From Hyphomicrobiales bacterium (GTDB lineage: Bacteria > Pseudomonadota > Alphaproteobacteria > Rhizobiales > Rhizobiaceae): a DNA stretch of 64,000 nt. The stretch is from contig UBMP01000005.1 in assembly GCA_900466575.1 (NCBI GenBank), positions 26,445 through 90,444 on the forward strand. Reading direction: 5' to 3'. The translations under genes were made by a program, and so were the position numbers. Under the pieces are notes generated by a model, which saw only the letters and a list, made by a program, of their open reading frames with translations, did no database searches and had not been told where the DNA came from. Positions 1 to 8,336 of the stretch are shown one piece after another (position 1 is the first letter of the stretch; the number at the start of each line of letters is the position of its first letter).

Positions 1-247
1 ACTGGAAAACCATGGCGATGCCGCGTTTTGCCGGCGGCGTTATCGAAACATCCTGTCCGTCGATCACGATCGCGCCGGAGGTGATATCCTCAAGGCCCGC
101 GATGGTTCGCAGAAGCGTCGATTTTCCGCAGCCCGAGGGACCGACGAAAATCACGAACTCTCCGTCCTTCACATCGAGGTCGATGCCTTTCAGCACCTCG
201 TGAGTGCCGTAAGCCTTGCGGATCGATTTCAGTTGGAGATTTCCCAC
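1..247 (-). CDS. Carbohydrate ABC transporter ATP-binding protein, N-terminal part (cut by window edge)
   Basis: Only the first 82 codons are present; the gene runs off the left edge. They encode a UgpC/MalK-type start: a beta strand, then Walker [10 protein letters not shown] at residues 36-44, ending at the Q-loop (VFQ). The GTG at 247 is preceded by GGAG and lies 15 bases after the stop of the oxidoreductase gene, so it is the last visible gene of the leftward operon murQ - binding protein - permeases - oxidoreductase - ATPase. In this family the ATPase energises the two permeases at 1318-3117. The regulatory C-terminal domain cannot be seen. Confidence 0.9.
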   Translation of the reverse strand, partial: MGNLQLKSIRKAYGTHEVLKGIDLDVKDGEFVIFVGPSGCGKSTLLRTIAGLEDITSGAIVIDGQDVSITPPAKRGIAMVFQ

Positions 248-262
248 AGCGTTCTCCGGGCG

Positions 263-1321
263 TCAAAGGTGGATCAGTCTGCCGGTGCGCACGCTCTCGT
301 CGGCGGCAAGGCAGATGCGAAGCGACTGGACGGCGTCGTCCATATGGCGGTTGAGGTCGAGATTGTCGCGAATGGCCTTCAGCACGAAAGCCTGCTCCAG
401 ATCGCAGAGTTGCTGGTGGCCGGGCTCATCATCCATGCGAAGCAGCTCATCGGGTGTCACGAAAGCGCCGTCAGCGCCGGTCGCCGCCTTGTGCAGGCGG
501 ATGACGGACGTCTTGGTATGGGTATCGATATCGTCTGACTTGGCATTCGGGTCCATGACGATGGAAACGCAGCCCTTCGGCGAGATGACGTCCTTCACAA
601 AGAAGGCCGTTTCCGACATCATCGGGCCCCAGCCGGCCTCGTACCAGCCGACCGAACCGTCATCGAACGTCACCTGCAGATGTCCATAATTATACATGTC
701 GGGCGCAATCTCATCCGACAGACGCAAGCCCATGCCACGCACGGATACGGGCTTCGCGTCGGTGATCTGGCACATGACATCGACATAATGCACGCCGCAA
801 TCCACGATCGGCGGTGTGGTGTTCATCAGCGCCTTGTGTGTCTCCCACGTCTTGCCGGAGGACTGCTGGTTGAGGTTCATGCGGAAAACATAGGGCCCTC
901 CGAGGTCGCGCGACAAAGCGATCAACTTCTGCCAGCTTGGATGATGCCGCAGGATATAACCAATGACGAGCTTGCGGCCGTTGGCCCTGGCGCAGGCCAC
1001 GACGCGCTCAGCATCGGCAACCGTAGTCGCAAGCGGTTTCTCGACAAAGACATGCGCGCCCGCTTCCATCGCCATCACGGCGAAGTCCGCATGGCTGTCG
1101 GAATAGGTGTTGATCGAGCAGAGATCCGGCTTCAAATCCCTCAAGGCATCTGAAAATGACGGACGAATGGCATGTGAGGAGAGAGAGGTAGGCAATTTGG
1201 CAGCGGATCGGTTGACGAGGCCCACAATTTCAAAGCCGGGATTGGCTGTATAGGCAAGCGCGTGCGACAAGCCCATATTGCCGAGACCGGCGACAAGAAC
1301 GCGGATCGGTGCATCGGTCAT
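263..1321 (-). CDS. Gfo/Idh/MocA family NAD(P)-dependent oxidoreductase
   Basis: 352 aa. The N-terminal Rossmann fold has the dinucleotide motif GLGNMG at residues 12-17, the family EKP motif (lysine and proline that position the nicotinamide) at 94-96, and a C-terminal substrate domain with DCGVH at 174-178, where the family has its catalytic Asp/His. Such enzymes oxidise or reduce sugars, inositols and their derivatives. The ATG overlaps the end of the upstream permease gene by four bases (ATGA) and has GGAG seven bases upstream. Lying inside an amino-sugar ABC operon, it probably modifies the imported sugar before or beside MurQ. The substrate is not predictable from sequence alone. Confidence 0.85.
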   Translation of the reverse strand: MTDAPIRVLVAGLGNMGLSHALAYTANPGFEIVGLVNRSAAKLPTSLSSHAIRPSFSDALRDLKPDLCSINTYSDSHADFAVMAMEAGAHVFVEKPLATTVADAERVVACARANGRKLVIGYILRHHPSWQKLIALSRDLGGPYVFRMNLNQQSSGKTWETHKALMNTTPPIVDCGVHYVDVMCQITDAKPVSVRGMGLRLSDEIAPDMYNYGHLQVTFDDGSVGWYEAGWGPMMSETAFFVKDVISPKGCVSIVMDPNAKSDDIDTHTKTSVIRLHKAATGADGAFVTPDELLRMDDEPGHQQLCDLEQAFVLKAIRDNLDLNRHMDDAVQSLRICLAADESVRTGRLIHL

Positions 1322-2157
1322 TTGACGGCTCCTGCGGTGATGCCCCTGATCAGTTGACGCGAAAAGAGGACATAGAGGACGAGAACGGGGAAGATTGCGA
1401 GCGACAATGCGGCGAGCACGGCGTTCCAGTCGGTGACAAATTGGCCGATGAAGGTTTGTGCGCCGAGCGTCACCGTTTTCGTCTTTTCGCCCGGCGCCAG
1501 GATCAGCGGGAACCAGAGATCGTTCCAGATCGGGATCATGGTGAAGACAGCGACCGTTGCCATGGCCGGGCGGACGAGCGGAAGGACGAGGCGGAAGAAA
1601 ATCGCGTATTCGGAGAGCCCATCAATGCGCCCAGCGCTCTTCAGGTCGTCGGAAACCGTGCGCATGAACTCCGACAGGATGAAAACCGCCAGCGGCAGCC
1701 CTTGTGCCGTATAGACAAGCACGAGTGAAACCAGGGTGTTGACGAGGTTCAGCGCGACCATTTCCTGCAGGATGCCGATCGTGCCGAGGCGGATCGGGAT
1801 CATGATCCCCAGCGCCAGATAAAGACCCATCAGCAGATTGCCGCGGAAACGATACTCCGACAGCGCGAAGGCCGCCATGGCGCCGAAGAGCAGCACGCAG
1901 AAGATCGAGGCGACCGTGACGATCAGCGAGTTCTCGAAATAGCCGATAAAATCGCCCTGCCCCAGCACGGTATGATAGCCGGTGAGCGAAAACGTCGACG
2001 GCAACGGCGGTGTCAGGGGAGAGCGGAAGATGTCGTTGCGCGTCTTGAAAGAGTTCATGATCGTCAGCACGACCGGGAACAGCGCGATGATCATGTAGAC
2101 GATCAGCGCGACATGAACGAAGGCAAGACGGGTCCGTGAGATGCGGGCGTTGGCCAT
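1318..2157 (-). CDS. Carbohydrate ABC transporter permease, MalG/UgpE type
   Basis: 279 aa, six predicted membrane segments, with the cytoplasmic EAA loop near SAGRIDGLSEY followed by the conserved LPLVRPA stretch that docks to the ATPase. The N-terminus is a short basic segment followed by the first membrane helix. GAGG lies seven bases before the ATG. It is separated by nine bases from the MalF-type permease and overlaps the oxidoreductase gene, so translational coupling is likely. It forms the inner-membrane channel together with the product of 2167-3117. Confidence 0.9.
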   Translation of the reverse strand: MANARISRTRLAFVHVALIVYMIIALFPVVLTIMNSFKTRNDIFRSPLTPPLPSTFSLTGYHTVLGQGDFIGYFENSLIVTVASIFCVLLFGAMAAFALSEYRFRGNLLMGLYLALGIMIPIRLGTIGILQEMVALNLVNTLVSLVLVYTAQGLPLAVFILSEFMRTVSDDLKSAGRIDGLSEYAIFFRLVLPLVRPAMATVAVFTMIPIWNDLWFPLILAPGEKTKTVTLGAQTFIGQFVTDWNAVLAALSLAIFPVLVLYVLFSRQLIRGITAGAVK

Positions 2158-2166
2158 GATGACACC

Positions 2167-3117
2167 TCAGAACTGGTAGCGGCGCATCCGCCGCTGGATG
2201 CCAAAAAGATAAAGCGAAACGCCGGCGAGGATGATCAGGAACATGACGGTCGCGATTGTCGCGCCCATCGTGCGGTCGCCGAGCTGCAACTGAAAGCCGA
2301 AGAAGGTGCGGTAGAGCAGCGTTCCGAGAATATCGGTCGATCCGTCCGGCCCGGCCAACGCGCCCTGGACGGTATAGATCAGGTCGAACGCGTTGAAGTT
2401 TCCCACAAAGGTCAGGATCGAGATGATACCGATTGAAGGCAGGATCAGCGGCAGCTTGATCTTCCAGAACTGGCTCCAGCCAGTGATGCCGTCGCATTCG
2501 GCCGCTTCAAGAACTTCATCGGGAATGTTCAGCAGCGCGGCGTAGATCAGCATCATCGGGATGCCGACATATTGCCAGACGGAGATCAGCGAGACGGCGA
2601 TCAGTGCACTGCCCGGCTTGCCGAGCCAAGGCGCGAACAGGAATTTCAGGTCGACGAGGCTCAGCAGATAAGGCGTCACGCCCCAGATCGGCGACAGGAT
2701 CAGCTTCCAGATGAAGCCGACAATGACAAATGAAAGAAGGGTCGGCAGGAAGATCGCCGTGCGATAGAAGCCGGCAAAGCGTAGTTTGGGGATCGACAGA
2801 AGTGCCGCCAGCGCCACCCCGATCGGGTTCTGGACCAGCATATGGATGATGAAGAAGATGACGTTGTTCTTCAGTGCATTCCAGAAGTCGGCGGCCCAGC
2901 GCTCGTTGCCGAAGAGCGTGCGAAAATTGTCGAGGCCGACAAACACTTCCACGCCCTGAACCTCCTTGTAGAAGGACAGAAACAGAGTGCCACCCAGCGG
3001 CAGGATCATGATGGCCGTGTAGATCACGACGGCGGGCGCCAGGAAGACAGCGATGTGCCAGCGGATCGGCTGGCGGCGGGGGATCGCGACATCACTCTCC
3101 ATCTGCTCGCCCTGCAT
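2167..3117 (-). CDS. Carbohydrate ABC transporter permease, MalF/UgpA type
   Basis: 316 aa. A cytoplasmic N-terminus of about 25 residues is followed by six membrane segments and an EAA loop of the form LEAAECDGITGW...LPLILPSIG. Partner of the MalG-type permease directly downstream. The chosen ATG at 3117 has GAGGA five bases upstream; a second ATG at 3102 would remove five residues and cannot be excluded. It lies 108 bases downstream of the binding-protein gene, and that gap contains a hairpin. Confidence 0.9.
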   Translation of the reverse strand: MQGEQMESDVAIPRRQPIRWHIAVFLAPAVVIYTAIMILPLGGTLFLSFYKEVQGVEVFVGLDNFRTLFGNERWAADFWNALKNNVIFFIIHMLVQNPIGVALAALLSIPKLRFAGFYRTAIFLPTLLSFVIVGFIWKLILSPIWGVTPYLLSLVDLKFLFAPWLGKPGSALIAVSLISVWQYVGIPMMLIYAALLNIPDEVLEAAECDGITGWSQFWKIKLPLILPSIGIISILTFVGNFNAFDLIYTVQGALAGPDGSTDILGTLLYRTFFGFQLQLGDRTMGATIATVMFLIILAGVSLYLFGIQRRMRRYQF

Positions 3118-3192
3118 GGTGTCCTCGCCTGATAAGATCAGAAAATACGTCGGCGCGATTGCTTCGCCGGATAATCGATAAGATTAGAAAAA

Positions 3193-3217
3193 GGCTCCGC
3201 CCCAAAGGAGCGGAGCC
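3193..3217 (-). terminator. Intercistronic hairpin between binding protein and permease genes
   Basis: GGCTCCGC and GCGGAGCC form an 8-bp stem around a 9-base loop, just after the binding-protein stop codon. There is no clean U-tract, so it is more likely a partial attenuator or an mRNA 3'-end stabiliser that keeps binding-protein message in excess than a full terminator. The same arrangement recurs at 40161, 49132 and 57892. Confidence 0.5.
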
Positions 3218-3225
3218 CGAACTTA

Positions 3226-4485
3226 TTACTTGGCGGGCTTGTACCAGCCGTCGAGGCCCTTCTGCAGCTTTTCGGCTGCCTTTTCAGGGGTGTCGGTGCC
3301 GTTGATGACGTTGGCCGATTCCGTCCAGGTCTCGTTTTCGAGGTTCGGCGTGCCGCGCGACAGGATCTGGTAGGTCGAGCGGATCGTCGACTTGCAGTCC
3401 TTGCGCCAGGAGACGAATTCCTGAGCCAGCGGGTCCTTCATCTCGACGGCGGTCGAGTTCAGGCTGAAGAAGCCGGGCAGCGCGTTGGCGTAGATCTCGG
3501 CAAATTCCGGCGAGGCAACCCAGGCAAGGAATGTCTTCGCGGCTTCCGGATATTTGGTCTTGGCATTCATGCCCATGCCGATATCGGTATGGTCGGAAAT
3601 GTAGCAGGCATCGCCATCCTTGGCGACCGGCGGACGGAACGCACCCATCTTGAACTGCGCCTGCGTGTTGAAGCCGGAGATTTCCCACGAACCTGCCGGA
3701 TAGATCGCAGCCCGGCCGAGCGTGAAGAGGTTCTGGCTGTCCGGGTAGGACTGCGCTTCGAACCCGTCACCGAGATAGGGCTTCCACTTGGCAATTTCCT
3801 TGAACGGAGCAACCCATTGCGGATCCGTCAGCTTTTCCTTGCCGGCGATCAGCGCCTTGCGGCCATCTTCGCCGTGCCAGTAGTTCGGGCCGATATTCTG
3901 ATAGCCCATGGTGGCCGCTTCCCAGAGGTCCTTGGTGCCCATGGCCATCGGGATATAGTTGCCGTCCTTCTTGATCGCATCGAGGACCTTGAAGAACTCC
4001 TCTTCGGTCTTCGGCGGCTTTAGCCCCAGCTTGTCGAAGGCGTCCTTGTTATAGATGAAGCCATGGATGACCGAAGCCATCGGTACGCAGAACGTTGCCT
4101 TTCCATCGTCGGTCTGCCAGGCAGACTTGGCAACGGGCGAGAAGTTGCCCATGCCGTCAAGGCTCGACAGGTCGGTCAGGAAGCCCTTGTTGTAGAGTTC
4201 CAGCGATGCATCGAAGGGGCGGCAGGAAATGAGGTCGCCGGCGGTGCCGGAGGCGAGCTTCGCATTGAGCGCGGCGTTGTATTCCGTCGGCGCCATCGGC
4301 GTGAAATTGATCTTGATGCCTGGATGCTTAGCCTCAAAGGCCGGGATGATCTTATCCTTCCAGATCGCAAGGTCGTCGTTACGCCAGCTTTCGATGGTCA
4401 GCGTCGCGTCTTCGGCATGCACGACGGACGCGAGGCCCGAAAGCATCGTCGCCGCGAGAAGACTTGTTTTGATGAGACGGTTCAT
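3226..4485 (-). CDS. Periplasmic sugar-binding protein of ABC transporter (family 1 solute-binding protein)
   Basis: 419 aa from the ATG at 4485, which has GGGAG seven bases upstream; the ATG at 4491 sits too close to the same site and the longer reading frame upstream is not needed. The protein starts with a clear Sec signal peptide (NRLIKTSLLAATML...VHA, cleavage before EDATLTIES) and has the usual length and layout of UgpB/MalE-like binding proteins. It is 52 bases downstream of murQ and in front of the two permeases. The location points to an amino sugar, muropeptide or chito-oligosaccharide ligand; the ligand itself is inferred from context only. Confidence 0.88.
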   Translation of the reverse strand: MNRLIKTSLLAATMLSGLASVVHAEDATLTIESWRNDDLAIWKDKIIPAFEAKHPGIKINFTPMAPTEYNAALNAKLASGTAGDLISCRPFDASLELYNKGFLTDLSSLDGMGNFSPVAKSAWQTDDGKATFCVPMASVIHGFIYNKDAFDKLGLKPPKTEEEFFKVLDAIKKDGNYIPMAMGTKDLWEAATMGYQNIGPNYWHGEDGRKALIAGKEKLTDPQWVAPFKEIAKWKPYLGDGFEAQSYPDSQNLFTLGRAAIYPAGSWEISGFNTQAQFKMGAFRPPVAKDGDACYISDHTDIGMGMNAKTKYPEAAKTFLAWVASPEFAEIYANALPGFFSLNSTAVEMKDPLAQEFVSWRKDCKSTIRSTYQILSRGTPNLENETWTESANVINGTDTPEKAAEKLQKGLDGWYKPAK

Positions 4486-4537
4486 TCTCATTCTCCCTCT
4501 TTGCCTGATGCCACGCCGGCATCGGATTGTTGTAGTC

Positions 4538-5437
4538 TCACAGTCCCGCCCGCGCCATCTCCAGCGCCTGTCGGAAATTCTGGTTACAGCTTGCGAGCAG
4601 ACGGCCCGCGCTTTCCGGTGTCTCGGCGCCAGAGGCAAGCAGCGCCGCAATCTTTACCGATCCGCTGGCACGATGAAGGCAACCGGCCGCACTATCGATA
4701 TCTACGCCCGCAATTTCGGCCACGATACCCCGTGCCCTTTGATGCAATTTGGCATTATCCGCCTTCAAATTCACCATATAGCCGTCGTGAACATGCCCGA
4801 GGCGAGTGGCCATCAATGTTGATAGCATGTTGAGCGCGATTTTCTGCGCGGTCCCCGCACCCATTCGGGTCGAACCGGCAACAACTTCCGCCGGGGTCTC
4901 TAAGAGCACGGCAACGTCGCTCACAGTATGAAGCGCCGCATCAGGGTCGTTGGCAATGCCGATGACGGCTGCACCACGCCCCCGCGCGGCGCGGGCAATG
5001 GCGAGCGTATAAGGGGTCGAACCACTGGCAGTGACGCACACAAGGCAATCGCTTTGCGTGACACCCGCTGCATCAAGATCATCGAGCGCCAAAGCCTCAT
5101 CATCTTCATATCCGCCAGCCAGATCCGAAAGGCTGGCAAGCCCGCCAGCCAACAGTATCTTCACATCCGCATGCGCGAGCCCGAACGTTCCCGGCAGCTC
5201 CAATCCATCGGCAAGCGCCATGAGCCCGGAGCTGCCGGCTCCGACATAAATTAGCCGGCCCCCGAGCTTGAGCTTCTCTGCCGCAAGTTCACCGGCACGG
5301 GAAATTGAAGGGATGGCAGCACGAACGGCCTCCGCAGCCCGCAGCTGCGCCTCCTGAATCACACTCAGGATGGCCTCCGACGGCAGGCCGTCCAGACCCT
5401 TCGCATGTTCGTGCCTTGCTTCCGTTGCGCCCGGCAT
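4538..5437 (-). CDS. murQ: N-acetylmuramic acid 6-phosphate etherase
   Basis: 299 aa, the normal MurQ length, from the ATG at 5437 preceded by GGGGGAG at six bases. The SIS fold has GRLIYVGAGSSG (60-71), TASGSTPY (136-143) and the family signature GSTRMGAGTAQKIALN near 188-203. Glu80 (in LELPGTFG) and Glu111 (in GGYEDDE) align with the catalytic glutamates 83 and 114 of E. coli MurQ. The enzyme cleaves the lactyl ether of MurNAc-6-P to GlcNAc-6-P and D-lactate. It is the first gene of the leftward transporter operon and faces a sugar kinase. Residues around the phosphate site (SSGLMALAD) differ from the enterobacterial TSGRLGILD, so substrate tuning is possible. Confidence 0.85.
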   Translation of the reverse strand: MPGATEARHEHAKGLDGLPSEAILSVIQEAQLRAAEAVRAAIPSISRAGELAAEKLKLGGRLIYVGAGSSGLMALADGLELPGTFGLAHADVKILLAGGLASLSDLAGGYEDDEALALDDLDAAGVTQSDCLVCVTASGSTPYTLAIARAARGRGAAVIGIANDPDAALHTVSDVAVLLETPAEVVAGSTRMGAGTAQKIALNMLSTLMATRLGHVHDGYMVNLKADNAKLHQRARGIVAEIAGVDIDSAAGCLHRASGSVKIAALLASGAETPESAGRLLASCNQNFRQALEMARAGL

Positions 5438-5459
5438 GCCGTGCTCCCCCTTGTTTTCC

Positions 5460-5485
5460 GGTATTAATGCCATTAAAATACCAAT
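5460..5485. promoter_or_regulatory. Candidate GntR operator, murQ side
   Basis: GGTATT at 5460-5465 and AATACC at 5477-5482 form an inverted repeat just upstream of murQ. Read on the minus strand it is ATTGGTATTTTAATGGCATT, closely matching the plus-strand element before the kinase gene. The likely ligand-responsive regulator is the GntR protein encoded at 6521. A second imperfect inverted repeat, GGAAAT...ATTTCC, lies at 5494-5518. Confidence 0.5.
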
Positions 5486-5609
5486 TGTCCAGAGGAAATT
5501 TACCAATACGCCATTTCCAGATGAGCGAACGGGTAAACAGCCGGAAAAGGCCCTTATTTTCTATATATATAGCTGATTTCCTTCGCCACCGCATAAATTC
5601 GCCTTGGTA

Positions 5610-5636
5610 AATGGTATTTTTTTGGTATTGTATTGG
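5610..5636. promoter_or_regulatory. Candidate GntR operator, kinase side
   Basis: AATGGTATTTTTTTGGTATT followed by GTATTGG. GGTATT occurs twice, 11 bases (one helical turn) apart, at 5613 and 5624, and the element matches the murQ-side copy read in the opposite direction. It ends 12 bases before the kinase ATG, so binding there would block the promoter or the ribosome. Confidence 0.5.
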
Positions 5637-5648
5637 CAGGAGACGAAG

Positions 5649-6521
5649 ATGCCGGATTACTTCATCGGAATAGACGGAGGCGGAACGAGCTGCCGCGCGG
5701 CTGTCGCGGATGCGTCCGGACGAATTCTCGGGCGCGCCCGCGGAGGCGCCGCCAATATCCTGACCAGCCTGGACGGCGCACTTGGCAACATCACCTCGAC
5801 GGCCAGGGAGGCCCTTCGGCTCGCGGGGCTCGATCTCGACCTGAACGACATTCCGGCCTTCCTCGGTCTCGCGGGCGCCAATGTAGCGGATCAGGTCAGC
5901 GAGATGACCGCGCGCCTGCCTTTCAAATCCGCAAAAGTCGACACCGACGGATTGATCGCCCTGCAGGGCGCGTTTGGCGACGCAGACGGCGTCGTCGCAA
6001 TTCTTGGCACCGGTTCCGTGTATATCACCCGGCAGGCAGGAAATGTCTCCTATACCGGAGGATGGGGCTTCATGCTCGGCGATCTCGGCGGCGGCGCGCG
6101 GATCGGCCGGGCGCTTCTCCAGGAATGCCTTCTGGTCCATGACGGCGTCCGACGGAACTCGCCGCTCATCGAGAACACGATGAGCGGCTTTGACAACCAA
6201 CCCATTCATCTTGTCACCTTTGCCCATGATGCGAGCCCGAGTGATTTCGGTCGTTTCGCGCCCTCCGTTTTCGAAGCCGCGAATAGAGGCGACTTAGCCG
6301 GCGTGGCCCTCGTCAAAGGTGCGGTTGGCGCCGTCGACGAGGCATTGGACGCCGCGACCGAGAAGAGCGACTGCGGAATTTGTCTCCTAGGCGGCCTTTC
6401 GGCATTTTATCCACATTTTATTGCCGAACGACATCGGAAGCGTCTTGTTGCACCGCAGGGTGATGCCTTGGACGGGGCTGTTTCGCTTGCCATATCGGCC
6501 TTCGGCCAGGAGGCTCAGTGA
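5649..6521 (+). CDS. BadF/BadG/BcrA/BcrD-family amino-sugar kinase (GlcNAc/MurNAc kinase)
   Basis: 290 aa from the ATG at 5649 (AGGAGA eight bases upstream). The ASKHA phosphate-1 loop GIDGGGTSCRAAV is at residues 7-19 and the phosphate-2 region (AILGTGSVY...GGWGFMLGDLGGGARIGR) follows near 125-155. Members of this family phosphorylate GlcNAc or MurNAc at O6 with ATP; MurK of Clostridium acetobutylicum acts on both. Next to murQ it would supply MurNAc-6-P. It is the first gene of the rightward operon; its stop and the regulator start share one base. Glucosamine or glucosyl-muramic substrates remain possible. Confidence 0.8.
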   Translation: MPDYFIGIDGGGTSCRAAVADASGRILGRARGGAANILTSLDGALGNITSTAREALRLAGLDLDLNDIPAFLGLAGANVADQVSEMTARLPFKSAKVDTDGLIALQGAFGDADGVVAILGTGSVYITRQAGNVSYTGGWGFMLGDLGGGARIGRALLQECLLVHDGVRRNSPLIENTMSGFDNQPIHLVTFAHDASPSDFGRFAPSVFEAANRGDLAGVALVKGAVGAVDEALDAATEKSDCGICLLGGLSAFYPHFIAERHRKRLVAPQGDALDGAVSLAISAFGQEAQ

Positions 6522-7276
6522 TGTCATCCCTCCCTGTGATCCTTCCGCTGGACGGCCTCCAGGCAAACGGGACCGGCCCGCTCTACGTCAAGCTGCGCCA
6601 ATCGTTGGAAAAGGCCATTCGAAACGGCACATTGCAACAAGGCGAGGCGTTACCCGCCGAACGCGATATTGCCGACTATGCCAGCATCAGCCGCGTCACG
6701 GTCCGCAAGGCCGTGGACGAACTGGTGCAGGACGGTCTTTTGGTGCGCCGTCATGGCTCCGGAACATTTGTGGCCAAGCCCATCTCCAAGGTTGAGCAGC
6801 CGCTGTCCCGGCTGACGTCGTTCACGGAAGACATGGCACGTCGCGGCCTGTCCACGCGATCCGAGTGGCTGGAGCGCGGCCTCTTCGCGCCCTCACCCGA
6901 TGAAATGATGATGCTGGGTCTGAGGGCTGGAGCGGTCGTTGCCCGATTGTCGCGTCTGCGACTGGGAGACGACAATCCCTTGGCGATCGAGCGCGCCAGC
7001 GTCGCGGCGGAATACCTGCCCGATCCGAATGTCGTGACCACCTCACTCTATGCCGCCCTCGAGCGGCGCGATGCGCGTCCGGTGCGCGCCATCCAGCGGA
7101 TTTCCGCCTGCAACATCAAGAGTCAGGACGCGGAACTCCTTGGCGTCTCGGAAGGCTCTGCCGGACTTTCCATCCAACGGATCTCCTACCTACCCTCAGG
7201 CAAGGTGGTCGAACTCACCCGTTCGCTTTACCGCGGCGATGCCTATGATTTCGTCGCCGAGCTGACGATCGGATGA
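6521..7276 (+). CDS. GntR-family transcriptional regulator, HutC/NagR type (UTRA domain)
   Basis: 251 aa from ATG 6521 (AGGAGG seven bases upstream). Winged helix at about residues 18-85, with recognition region LPAERDIADYASISRVTVRKAVDELVQDG, then a UTRA effector-binding domain from about 100 to 245. NagR/DasR/YvoA proteins of this type sense GlcN-6-P or GlcNAc-6-P. Its position inside the catabolic operon suggests control of both divergent operons through the GGTATT-containing sites at 5460-5485 and 5610-5636. Confidence 0.85.
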   Translation: MSSLPVILPLDGLQANGTGPLYVKLRQSLEKAIRNGTLQQGEALPAERDIADYASISRVTVRKAVDELVQDGLLVRRHGSGTFVAKPISKVEQPLSRLTSFTEDMARRGLSTRSEWLERGLFAPSPDEMMMLGLRAGAVVARLSRLRLGDDNPLAIERASVAAEYLPDPNVVTTSLYAALERRDARPVRAIQRISACNIKSQDAELLGVSEGSAGLSIQRISYLPSGKVVELTRSLYRGDAYDFVAELTIG

Positions 7277-7310
7277 TGCGGCCCGTGGCCAGCAAAAGAA
7301 GGACCAGAAA

Positions 7311-8336
7311 ATGACCGCTACTTCTATGCGGAACGAAATCGATGAAATTCCCGATGCGGTGTCGCGCCTTCTGGAGGGCTCTCGTTCCGTTCTTGCCGAG
7401 GCGGGGAAAGCCCTCGGGAAAGCGGACCCCGCGTTTGTGGCGACCATTGCGCGCGGCTCTTCCGATCACGCCTCGCTGTTCCTCAAATACGCGACAGAAC
7501 TTGTCGCCGGCCGCGCGGTTGCCTCGCTCGGCCCCTCTCTCGCCTCGATTTATGGCGCGCGAATGAGGCTTGAGAACGCGGCGGTCTTCGCCGTCTCGCA
7601 ATCGGGCCGCAGTCCGGACATCGTTTCCATGCTCGAAACTGCGGCCCGTAGCGGCGCGCTCACGATGACCCTGACGAACGCCGCCGGTTCGCCCCTCTGG
7701 AATGCGGCCGATATCAAGATTGACATCGCCGCAGGCCCGGAACTCGCCGTCGCGGCGACCAAATCCTATGTAAGTTCGGCGGTGGCCGGGCTCGCCGTGC
7801 TGGCGCACTGGGCAGAAGATGCGGCGCTTCTTGGCGCCCTCGAGGCGTTGCCTGAACATTTGCGCAGCGCTCTCGCGCTTGATTGGAGTGTCATGACGCC
7901 GGTTCTGGAGCGAGCCGCCTCGCTTTACGTGCTCGGTCGCGGCCCCGCGCTTGCCATTGCCTCCGAAGCGGCCCTGAAGTTCAAGGAAACTTCGGACATG
8001 CACGCAGAGGCCTATTCGGCCGCGGAAGTGATGCATGGTCCGGTGGCCCTTGTCAGCCCGGGCTTCCCGGTCCTTGTTCTGGCCGCACGCGATGCCGCCG
8101 AGCGCTCGGTGGTCGAGGCCGCAGACGCACTCGCGGCCAAAGGCGCCGAGGTCTTCGTCACCTCGGCAGGCGTTCAGCGCGCCCATCCCCTTCCCTTTAT
8201 CGAAACCGGGCACCCCATCACGGACGCCCTGGCACTCATCGTTCCCTTCTACGGCTTCGCGGAAAAACTGTCCCGGCTGCGCGGTTTCAACCCCGACCGA
8301 CCCGTGGCGCTCAAGAAAGTGACGGAAACGCAATGA
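7311..8336 (+). CDS. nagB-II: SIS-domain glucosamine-6-phosphate deaminase (NagB-II type)
   Basis: 341 aa with two SIS domains like the isomerase half of GlmS but no glutaminase domain. SIS1 carries ARGSSDHAS and VSQSGRSPDIV and then AVAATKSYVSS; SIS2 carries GRGPALAIASEAALKFKET and the AEVMHGP motif. NagB-II enzymes convert GlcN-6-P to fructose-6-P and ammonia and replace the unrelated NagB in many proteobacteria. It lies 34 bases after the GntR gene and its stop overlaps the nagA start, so it should act directly after NagA. Confidence 0.85.
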   Translation: MTATSMRNEIDEIPDAVSRLLEGSRSVLAEAGKALGKADPAFVATIARGSSDHASLFLKYATELVAGRAVASLGPSLASIYGARMRLENAAVFAVSQSGRSPDIVSMLETAARSGALTMTLTNAAGSPLWNAADIKIDIAAGPELAVAATKSYVSSAVAGLAVLAHWAEDAALLGALEALPEHLRSALALDWSVMTPVLERAASLYVLGRGPALAIASEAALKFKETSDMHAEAYSAAEVMHGPVALVSPGFPVLVLAARDAAERSVVEAADALAAKGAEVFVTSAGVQRAHPLPFIETGHPITDALALIVPFYGFAEKLSRLRGFNPDRPVALKKVTETQ

